The notes under the pieces were generated by a model. That model searched no databases, was not told the DNA's origin, and worked only from the letters and a program-made list of their open reading frames with translations. Position numbers and translations under genes: made by a program. A DNA stretch of 7,180 nt from CAYSPU01 sp964432995 (GTDB lineage Bacteria; Verrucomicrobiota; Verrucomicrobiia; Limisphaerales; JAHDYP01), in assembly GCA_964432995.1 (NCBI GenBank), contig CAYSPU010000283.1, positions 1 to 7,180 of the forward strand. Reading direction: 5' to 3'. Every line of letters begins with the position of its first letter. Position 1 is the stretch's first letter. Below are positions 1 to 5,397 of this stretch, in pieces.

Positions 1-705
1 GCCCTGGGCGACATGGCGTGCCACACCTGCAACATGCCCTTCCGCGCCCTCCGGCTTGGTTACCCCACGGAGGTCGAAGCCTGGAGTTCGGGGATGAACG
101 GCGAGACCTATCCACTCAAGTCCAAGATCCGCTTCGAGTTCCCCGCCCGCAAGGGCATGCCGCCCCTCACCTTCTGGTGGTACGACGGCGGCAATCCCAC
201 CGCGAATGATCCGTATACGCACGACGGCAACAACAAACCGCCCAAGGACGTCATGGCGGAGGTCGAAGACATGCTCGGCGAAGCACCCGGCAGCGGTTGC
301 GTCCTGATCGGGGACCGCGGGAAGATCTTCTCGCCCGACGACTACGGTGCCCAGTTCTTTGTGAAGCTGAAGGGGGACGCCGAGTATATCTCCAGCACCA
401 AGCACGAGGCGCTGAAGGGCATCCCCCAGACCATCGCCCGCAACGAGTTCAAGGGCGATACCGACTGGCGCCACCATCAGGAGTGGATCAAGGGCTGCAA
501 GGGCGGGCCCGCCCCCTACTCGAACTTCGACGTTGCCGCCTACCTCACCGAAATCATCCTGCTCGGATGCGTCGCGCTGCGGGTCGGCAAGAGGCTGGAA
601 TGGAACGGGCCGAAGATGAAGGCGCGGAATGCCCCGGAGGCGGCCCGGTACGTGAAGCGCGATTCCCGCCCGGGTTGGGAACTTCCGAAGGGCTGGAAGG
701 TCTAA
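1..705 (+). CDS. Gfo/Idh/MocA family oxidoreductase, C-terminal part (5' truncated)
   Basis: The reading frame is open from the first base (A-L-G-D-M-A-C-H-T) and ends at TAA 703-705, so the true start lies upstream; the ATG at 13 is internal. About 234 residues are visible. They match the C-terminal substrate-binding/oligomerisation domain typical of Planctomycetes and Verrucomicrobia members of this family: GDMACHT near the start, FWWYDGG, then a GxxxIGDRGKIFSPDDYG-type stretch, HHQEWIKGCKGGPAPYSNFD, LTEIILLGCVALRVGK, LEWNGPKMKARNAPEA and a final RPGWELP. The N-terminal Rossmann NAD(P)-binding half, usually about 200 residues, is missing only because the window begins here. These enzymes oxidise or reduce sugars, inositols and related polyols with NAD(P). 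The substrate cannot be told from the C-terminal half. Family assignment is firm; specific function is unknown. Confidence 0.93.
   Translation, partial: ALGDMACHTCNMPFRALRLGYPTEVEAWSSGMNGETYPLKSKIRFEFPARKGMPPLTFWWYDGGNPTANDPYTHDGNNKPPKDVMAEVEDMLGEAPGSGCVLIGDRGKIFSPDDYGAQFFVKLKGDAEYISSTKHEALKGIPQTIARNEFKGDTDWRHHQEWIKGCKGGPAPYSNFDVAAYLTEIILLGCVALRVGKRLEWNGPKMKARNAPEAARYVKRDSRPGWELPKGWKV
87..103 (+). repeat. 17-base direct repeat, copy 1 (inside oxidoreductase gene)
   Basis: The sequence ttcggggatgaacggcg occurs here in codons for S-S-G-M-N-G-E of the oxidoreductase. It recurs exactly at 1491-1507, directly after the VTC stop codon. The match ends on both sides (g versus a before, a versus c after). 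Its origin is unknown. Confidence 0.6.
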
Positions 706-1490
706 TGGCGGGTTCGGGTATGGCCGACGACCGGATGCAGCCGCAGCGGTTCGAGCAGAAGTACCGCATCGACCACGAGGAGACGGCCCTGGCGATCCGG
801 GATTTCGTCAGTTCCTATCTGGAAGTGGACGAGTTCGGCGCCACGCTGCCGAACTTCTCCTACCCGGTGCACAGTCTGTACCTGGATTCGCCGGGGTTGC
901 AGTTGTACTGGGACACGATCAACGGGACGAAGAACCGCTACAAGCTGCGGCTGCGCTACTACGAGAACCGGCCGGACGCGCCGGTGTACTTCGAGATCAA
1001 GCGCCGGATGAACAACATCATCGCCAAGCAACGCGGCGGGGTGAAACGGGAGGCCGTGGAGGGTTTGTTGGCCGGTCAGTTGCCGGAGCCGGGGCATCTG
1101 GTCTCGCGGGATCCGAAACACCTGGTGGCCCTGCAGAATTTCTGCCGCCTGATGTACCAGACGCAGGCCAAGCCGAAGACCCATGTCGCCTACTACCGGG
1201 AGGCGTGGTCGAGCCCGATCGACAACTCGGTGCGGGTGACGCTGGATCGCGAAGTCCGGAGCGAGCTGGAGCCGGCGATCTGGCTCTCCACCGAGATGCG
1301 GAATCCGGTGTTCGTGTTCGGCACCCAGATCATTCTCGAACTGAAGTTCACGAACCGGTTCCCGAACTGGTTCAACGACCTCGTGCAGCATTTCGGCCTG
1401 ATGCAGTGCGGCGCCGCGAAGTACGTGGAGGGCATCGCGATGATCGGCGTGGACCGGGTCATGCACGGATTCGCCGTGGAAGGCACCTGA
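705..1490 (+). CDS. VTC-domain protein (polyphosphate polymerase type)
   Basis: This 261-residue protein starts at ATG 705, which shares its A with the upstream TAA (TAATG). A purine-rich GGAAGG at 695-700 could serve as ribosome binding site; ATG 720 is an alternative start. The frame is also open far upstream to 297, but that part only shadows the oxidoreductase. Tunnel-fold (CYTH-like) VTC motifs are visible: RFEQKY (R15, E17, K19), YPVHSLYLDS (53-62), YKLRLRYY with basic K80/R82/R84, FEIKRR (E97, K99), K108, RVTLDRE (177-183) and LELKF (E212, K214). In yeast Vtc4 this fold makes polyphosphate from ATP using the same alternating acidic and basic residues. The charged residues appear intact here, so catalytic activity is plausible. 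No membrane segment is seen, so the protein is probably held at the membrane by the downstream DUF4956 protein. The product (polyphosphate or another phosphorylated polymer) is inferred. Confidence 0.9.
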   Translation: MAGSGMADDRMQPQRFEQKYRIDHEETALAIRDFVSSYLEVDEFGATLPNFSYPVHSLYLDSPGLQLYWDTINGTKNRYKLRLRYYENRPDAPVYFEIKRRMNNIIAKQRGGVKREAVEGLLAGQLPEPGHLVSRDPKHLVALQNFCRLMYQTQAKPKTHVAYYREAWSSPIDNSVRVTLDREVRSELEPAIWLSTEMRNPVFVFGTQIILELKFTNRFPNWFNDLVQHFGLMQCGAAKYVEGIAMIGVDRVMHGFAVEGT

Positions 1491-1507
1491 TTCGGGGATG
1501 AACGGCG
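1491..1507 (+). repeat. 17-base direct repeat, copy 2 (directly after VTC stop codon)
   Basis: This is an exact copy of ttcggggatgaacggcg found at 87-103. It begins at the first base after the VTC TGA and occupies the first 17 bases of the 66-base VTC-DUF4956 spacer, just before the candidate promoter at 1511-1538. Confidence 0.6.
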
Positions 1508-1510
1508 CTA

Positions 1511-1538
1511 TTGAATTTGCGCGAGGTGCCGATAGCAT
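1511..1538 (+). promoter_or_regulatory. Candidate sigma-70-like promoter for the DUF4956 gene
   Basis: TTGAAT (1511-1516) and TAGCAT (1533-1538) are separated by 16 bases in a locally less GC-rich spacer. Each hexamer matches 4 of 6 consensus positions, and the ATG follows 18 bases after the -10-like box. In GC-rich DNA such a match is suggestive only. It would allow the membrane protein to be transcribed independently of the VTC gene. Confidence 0.3.
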
Positions 1539-1556
1539 GCCGCCATCTGCTCTGTC

Positions 1557-2240
1557 ATGAGTGACTTCTTCGTTCACGACTTCTCGTCGGCGCCGACGAA
1601 TGTGCCGGCCGTTCTGCTCGGGTTGCTGCTCGCCTTCCTGGGCGGTCACTTGATCGCCTGGATCTACATGCTGACGCATTCGGGGCTCTCCTACTCGCGC
1701 AGCTTCGTCAACTCGCTCATCATCATTCCGATTGTCGTCGCCCTGGTGATGATGGTGCTCTCGAACAACCTGGTCACCGCCTTCGGCCTGATGGCGGTGT
1801 TTGCCATCGTCCGCTTCCGGAACATCCTGCGGGACACGCTGGACACGACGTACATCCTGGCGGTGATCGTGGTGGGGATGGCCTGCGGCACGATGAAGTT
1901 TGCCACGGCGATCATGGGCACCGGGGTGATTGCGGCGATCATGTTCTATCTCTGGCTGACCGGTTTCGGGCGCCGCTTGCGCTACGACATGATTCTGAAT
2001 CTGCACTGGTCGCGGCCGCTGGCGGAGATGCCGGAGTTGCGCGCGTTGCTGGAGCGGCACAGCATCCGGCCGGTGCTGGCCAGCCAGCGAACGCACGAGG
2101 GATACCAGGGCACCGATCTTTCCTATCGCCTCCTGATGCGCAATCCCGACCGGGTCGAGGAGCTGCTTGCCGAACTGCGGGCGCTCCAGGGCGTCTCCCG
2201 CGTGACCGGGATGCGCGCCGAGGAAGAATCGGAAATCTGA
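1557..2240 (+). CDS. DUF4956 integral membrane protein, VTC partner
   Basis: The 227-residue protein starts at ATG 1557 without a recognisable Shine-Dalgarno sequence and ends at TGA 2238-2240. The N-terminal half is strongly hydrophobic, with likely membrane segments near residues 16-39, 50-68, 72-85, 98-113 and 116-134. Between segments lies the family signature GLMAVFAIVRFRN...RDTLDTTYI (77-100), comparable to the conserved VRFR...D stretch of DUF4956 proteins. The C-terminal part (about 139-227) is soluble and charged, with a ferredoxin-like feel (YRLLMRN...VEELLAELRAL...VSRVTGM) that may be a small regulatory or interaction domain. DUF4956 genes are commonly found beside or fused to VTC genes, as here. 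A reasonable inference is that it anchors the VTC protein and perhaps helps move its product across the membrane. No biochemical role is established by the sequence. Confidence 0.88.
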   Translation: MSDFFVHDFSSAPTNVPAVLLGLLLAFLGGHLIAWIYMLTHSGLSYSRSFVNSLIIIPIVVALVMMVLSNNLVTAFGLMAVFAIVRFRNILRDTLDTTYILAVIVVGMACGTMKFATAIMGTGVIAAIMFYLWLTGFGRRLRYDMILNLHWSRPLAEMPELRALLERHSIRPVLASQRTHEGYQGTDLSYRLLMRNPDRVEELLAELRALQGVSRVTGMRAEEESEI

Positions 2241-2257
2241 CGGGGCGCTCTTCGGAT

Positions 2258-2285
2258 TTGCCAACCGGCCCGGCGCAAGTACCTT
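2258..2285 (+). promoter_or_regulatory. Weak promoter-like sequence before the FIST gene
   Basis: TTGCCA (2258-2263) is followed after 16 bases by TACCTT (2280-2285), only 6 bases before the ATG at 2292. No Shine-Dalgarno sequence is present in the 51-base spacer. If real, the transcript would be almost leaderless. The -10 match is poor (3 of 6), so confidence is low. Confidence 0.2.
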
Positions 2286-2291
2286 GACCGC

Positions 2292-3485
2292 ATGCAAGGC
2301 CCCTATGCCGTCAGCGGTTACTGGAACGGCGATGCCGACGAGGCCGGGCTGCAGCTCTGGGTGGGAGCCCTCCGATCCCGCCTGAGCGCGGCGAAGGTCT
2401 CGCTGGGCGTGGTGTTCCTTACCCCGCATCTGTTCGATCGGGCCGCGCCGGTGCTGGAGATCCTGCGGGTGCACGGCCAGATCCCCCTCCTGGTGGGGTG
2501 TTCGACGACGAGTCTCATTCACGGGGGCGAAGAACTCGAGGAGGCGCGAGGTTTGGTGTTGGCGTTGCTGCACCTGCCGCGCGTGAAGCTTCAGGCCCTT
2601 CATTTTCGCCAAAGCCAGGTGGAAGAAGCCAACGGGCCCGCCTACTGGCACATGGAAACGGGGATTGGACCCGACCAGACGAACGGGTGGCTGGTGTTTG
2701 CCGATCCGTATCACCTCGACCCCGAGAGCTGGCTTCGCGGCTGGAATGAGGCCTACGCCCCCCTCCCCACCCTCGGCGGACTCGCCAGCGGCGAGCACTC
2801 CCAGCAACGCACCCAGGTCTACCTCCAGGGCGACGTCTTCGAGGAAGGCGCCGTCGCCCTCTCCGTCGGCGGCGGCGTCGAGCTCGCCGGCGTCGTTTCC
2901 CAGGGCTGCAGCCCCATCGGGGAAACCTGGACGATCACCCGGGCGCAGCAGAACTTCATTGTCGAGATCGGCAACCGGCCCGCCTACCAGGTGCTGGCCG
3001 AAACGTTCAACCGGCTTTCACCGGACGAGAAACGGAAGGCGCACGGCAACCTCTTCGTCGGACTGGCGGTCAACGAATACCTCGAGGACTTCCACCGGGG
3101 GGACTTCCTGATTCGCAACCTGCTGGCCGCGGATCCGCACTCGGGCACCCTCGCCGTGGGCGCCTGGCCGCGCACCGGTCAGACCATGTAGTTCCAGCGG
3201 CGGGACGCAGAGGCCGCCTCCGAAGACCTGGCCGCCCTGCTGCGGCGCGCGCACGACCAGTTCGCCAGCCGCGCGGTGTACGGGGCCTGCCTGTGCTGCT
3301 GCAGCGGCCGCGGGCAGCGAATGTTCGGCCGCCCGCACCACGACGCCGCCCTGGTGCAGACTCATCTGGGTCCTCTGGGATTGGCCGGCTTCTTCTGCAA
3401 CGGCGAGATCGGCCCGGTGGGCGAACGCAACTTCCTCCACGGGTTCACCGCTTCCCTGGGGCTGTTTGTCGAGAAGATCTCCTGA
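2292..3485 (+). pseudogene. FIST-domain protein interrupted by one in-frame amber codon
   Basis: The frame opens at ATG 2292, reads 299 codons to TAG 3189-3191, then continues in the same frame without another stop to TGA 3483-3485. Together this gives 397 codon positions, close to the usual size of stand-alone FIST proteins. FIST_N features include VVFLTPHLFDRA and the LVGCSTTSLIHGGEELEE stretch (GCST, C70). FIST_C begins around residue 230 (NRPAYQVLAETFNRL, GNLFVGLA, GDFLIRNLLAADPHSGTLAVG). After the stop the homology resumes at once: FQRRDAEAA, then GACLCCCSGRGQRMFG, AGFFCNGEIGPVG and NFLHGFTASLGLF, the canonical end of the domain. Relatives usually carry a residue such as Gln where the TAG lies (QTVQFQLRD-like), so a single CAG-to-TAG change would explain it. 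FIST is a proposed ligand-binding sensory domain. The gene may be freshly inactivated, amber-suppressed, or affected by a sequencing error. As read, only a 299-residue product lacking the end of FIST_C would be made. Confidence 0.8.
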
Positions 3486-3487
3486 CC

Positions 3488-3676
3488 ATGCCGTCTGATT
3501 CCCCGCTCGTCTCCCCGGCACCCGCCGCCGCCTCCGCCGCGGACGCCTCCCCGCGCCGCCTCTCGGGGGCACGCCTCGTTTCGGACCGCGGGTCCTCCGA
3601 CCCGCAGCCCCCAACCAGCAGCTCGGACACGGCCTTCGGTCCCGCTGCGTCTCGCCGCATGGCGAAGGCGGAGTGA
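3488..3676 (+). CDS. Doubtful 62-residue ORF between FIST gene and trmB
   Basis: An ATG at 3488, two bases after the FIST TGA, opens a frame to TGA 3674-3676. The predicted peptide is rich in Ala, Ser and Pro (PAAASAADASPRR, PQPPTSSSD) and has no recognisable domain, signal peptide or membrane segment. No convincing Shine-Dalgarno sequence precedes it. The region contains a perfect palindrome at 3588-3605. It is more likely an intergenic repeat-like spacer that happens to be open in GC-rich DNA than a true gene. The alternative is a short, lineage-specific, disordered protein. Confidence 0.15.
   Translation: MPSDSPLVSPAPAAASAADASPRRLSGARLVSDRGSSDPQPPTSSSDTAFGPAASRRMAKAE
3588..3605. repeat. 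Perfect 7-bp palindromic hairpin (REP-like or terminator-like)
   Basis: GCGGGTC (3588-3594), loop CTCC, GACCCGC (3599-3605): a perfect GC-rich stem with a 4-base loop. Flanking GGACC (3583-3587) can also pair with GGTCC (3638-3642), giving an outer stem around the hairpin. There is no T-tract on either side, so a classical intrinsic terminator is not supported. A dispersed palindromic element or an mRNA-stabilising hairpin between the FIST gene and trmB fits better. Confidence 0.5.
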
Positions 3677-3679
3677 CCG

Positions 3680-4351
3680 GTGCAGCCAACCCTCATCCAC
3701 TCGCTCACCTCGATCGTCGAGCCGCTCCCGCTCGACGCCATGTTCCCTGTCCCCCGGCCCGTTGTCGTGGAACTGGGGAGCGGCGACGGATCGTTCCTGG
3801 TCGATTGCGCCCGCACCCACCCCGAGTGGAACGTGATCGGCGTCGAACGCCTCCTGGGCCGAATCCGCAAGACCGACCGCAAAGCACGCCGCGCCGATCT
3901 CGCCAACGTGCGACTGGTCCGTATCGAAGCCTCCTACTTGCTGACCTACCTCCTGCCTCCGACCTCGGTGCAGGCCATCCATGTCTACTTCCCCGATCCC
4001 TGGCCCAAGCGCCGGCACGAGAATCGGCGCCTGGTCAATCCGGACTTCGTCACCCGCGCCGCCCGCGCCCTGGTGCCCGGCGGTTGCGTCTTCCTCAGGA
4101 CCGACGACCCCCGTTACTTCGACCAGATGCAGGCGGTGTTTGCCGCCAGCTCGGACTTCGCAAGACTCGAGACTCCGGCGGACCTGGCAGCGCTGCTGAC
4201 GGACTTCGAGCGCGACTTCCTGGCACAGGGCAAGGCGACACTGCGCGCGGCCTACCGCCGGAATGCAGCGATGCCCGGCGCGCAACATTCTACTTCACTT
4301 TGCCGCCCAAACGGGACTAACTGTGGTCTCAGTCGGAGCGCCGCCGGATAA
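3680..4351 (+). CDS. trmB: tRNA (guanine-N7)-methyltransferase TrmB
   Basis: TrmB transfers a methyl group from S-adenosylmethionine to N7 of guanine 46 in the tRNA variable loop. The 223-residue frame uses GTG 3680, preceded by GGAG (3670-3673) six bases away; the next ATG (3740) would come close to cutting into the fold. The SAM-binding motif VVELGSGDGSFL (29-40) is followed by GVER (54-57), and the family signature HVYFPDPWPKRRHENRRLV lies at 101-119. Then come PGGCVFLRTDDPRYF (133-147) and the C-terminal TDFE (T174, E177), matching the TxxE substrate-binding site. All key residues seem present. The family normally ends near the AAYRR at 190-194; the remaining 29 residues have no TrmB counterpart that I recognise, and their codons are much richer in A/T-ending triplets. 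The enzyme is housekeeping and cytosolic. It lies downstream of the FIST spacer and 10 bases before the binding-protein gene. Confidence 0.95.
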   Translation: MQPTLIHSLTSIVEPLPLDAMFPVPRPVVVELGSGDGSFLVDCARTHPEWNVIGVERLLGRIRKTDRKARRADLANVRLVRIEASYLLTYLLPPTSVQAIHVYFPDPWPKRRHENRRLVNPDFVTRAARALVPGGCVFLRTDDPRYFDQMQAVFAASSDFARLETPADLAALLTDFERDFLAQGKATLRAAYRRNAAMPGAQHSTSLCRPNGTNCGLSRSAAG

Positions 4352-4361
4352 GAGGCTACTC

Positions 4362-5384
4362 ATGCGTCGCCGTCAGCCAGTTCGGCAGCGGACTCCCCTG
4401 GGGCGTCAGGGCCTCCTGCTCGTTGTGCTGGCCTGCCTGATGGGGAGCGGCTGCGGCCGGGAACCCGAGCCCCGAGTCCTTCGGGTAGGGATCCTCTGCG
4501 GCACCGACGCCTTCCTGCCGATCGCCGATGGTTTCCGGCAGGGGATGGCCAAGCTGGGCTATGTGGAGCCCCGGGACATCGTCTACGATGTCCGCAGCGT
4601 GAACGCCGACCGGGCGGCATTGGAGCCGGTCGCCCGCCAGTTTGTCGAGGCCCGGGTGGACTTGATCTTCACGATCGCGACCGAGGCGAGCCTGGCCGCC
4701 AAGGCCGCCTCGCGGGACACGGCGATCCCGGTGGTCTTCACCTACGCCGGCATCGAGGAGGACGATCTGGTGGAGAGCATACGGGAACCGGGCGGCAACG
4801 TGACCGGCGTCCGCTACCCCGGCCCGGAACAGATCACCAAGCGCCTCGAGATCCTCCTTGAAATGGCCCCGCACGTGAAGCGCATCTGGATCGGCTACGA
4901 CCGGCAATACCCGAACGCCGCGCCGGCGGTTCAGATTCTGCGCCCGCTGGCGGCTTCCCGCGGCGTCACCCTGGTCGAAGCCCCCGTGGACACCCTCGAG
5001 GGTCTCGCGGCCGAGCTCGCGGCTCGAGCGGCAGCAGCGGACCCGGGAATGGAGGCCATGCTGCTCATGCCCGACACCCTCAACCACAGTCCGCAGGGGT
5101 GGGCGTTGATCCGCGAGTTTGCCGCCAAACACCGGGTGCCTGTTGCCGGCAGCTTCCTCTACACCGTGCGAGAGGGTGCGCTCTTCGGCAACGCGAACGA
5201 CCTGCCCAGTGTGGGCGCTCTGGCAGCACCGCTGGCCGACAAGATCTTCCGCGGCACGCCGCCCAAGACCATCCCGGTCGTGACCCCCGAGCAGGAACTC
5301 CTGGTCAACTACAAGTGCGCGCAAGAACTGGGGCTCCAGGTGCCCGAGGTTCTGCTGAAGCAGGCTACAACCATTCTCCGCTGA
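4362..5384 (+). CDS. ABC-type substrate-binding lipoprotein (ABC_sub_bind family)
   Basis: The 340-residue protein starts at ATG 4362, with AGAGG (4351-4355) six bases upstream; an in-frame ATG at 4263 lies inside trmB and would bury the signal peptide. The N-terminus is a lipoprotein signal: a basic RRRQPVRQR region, a hydrophobic LLLVVLACLMG core, then GSGC with probable lipidated Cys31 (Cys25 is a weaker alternative). The mature part shows the periplasmic binding fold of the PF04392 family: LRVGILCGTDAFLPIADGFRQGMAKLGY, VDLIFTIATEASLAAKAA, IPVVFTYAGIEEDDLVESI, the diagnostic REPGGNVTGV, KRLEILLEMAPHVKRIWIGYD, then VPVAGSFLYTVREGALFG and a closing KTIPVVTPEQELLVNYK. Ligands in this family include aromatic amino acids for some members; the ligand here is unknown. 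No permease or ATPase gene follows; a sensor kinase does, so it may present its ligand to that kinase. Confidence 0.92.
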   Translation: MRRRQPVRQRTPLGRQGLLLVVLACLMGSGCGREPEPRVLRVGILCGTDAFLPIADGFRQGMAKLGYVEPRDIVYDVRSVNADRAALEPVARQFVEARVDLIFTIATEASLAAKAASRDTAIPVVFTYAGIEEDDLVESIREPGGNVTGVRYPGPEQITKRLEILLEMAPHVKRIWIGYDRQYPNAAPAVQILRPLAASRGVTLVEAPVDTLEGLAAELAARAAAADPGMEAMLLMPDTLNHSPQGWALIREFAAKHRVPVAGSFLYTVREGALFGNANDLPSVGALAAPLADKIFRGTPPKTIPVVTPEQELLVNYKCAQELGLQVPEVLLKQATTILR

Positions 5385-5397
5385 TCCACCGTCCGCG

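Noticed and set aside
297..704. Upstream extension of the VTC frame to an ATG at 297
   Set aside because: The extra 136 residues are Arg/Pro/Gly-rich nonsense read in the wrong frame of the oxidoreductase gene. VTC homology begins after 740.
702..2807. 701-codon open frame on the minus strand across VTC, DUF4956 and FIST genes
   Set aside because: It lies antisense to three recognisable genes. The peptide is rich in His, Arg, Gln, Pro and Gly with no domain, which is typical of a GC-rich shadow frame.
2820..2900. GC-rich gcc/ggc/gtc-rich stretch that looked like a microrepeat
   Set aside because: It is ordinary Ala/Gly/Val coding sequence in the FIST gene (AVALSVGGGVELAGVV) with no regular repeat unit.
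3276..3485. Separate small gene starting at GTG 3276
   Set aside because: Its sequence is the C-terminal end of the FIST domain in the same frame as the upstream part, so it belongs to the interrupted gene. No ribosome binding site precedes it.
3588..3605. Intrinsic terminator for the FIST transcript
   Set aside because: The stem is good, but no run of T follows on either strand.
3362..4288. 308-codon minus-strand frame over the FIST end, spacer and trmB
   Set aside because: It is antisense to conserved TrmB motifs and has no recognisable domain of its own.
4290..4325. Promoter for the binding-protein gene within the AT-richer end of trmB (TTCACT or TTGCCG with a TAACT-like box)
   Set aside because: No -35/-10 pair combines acceptable hexamers with correct spacing; only the general AT enrichment is supportive.
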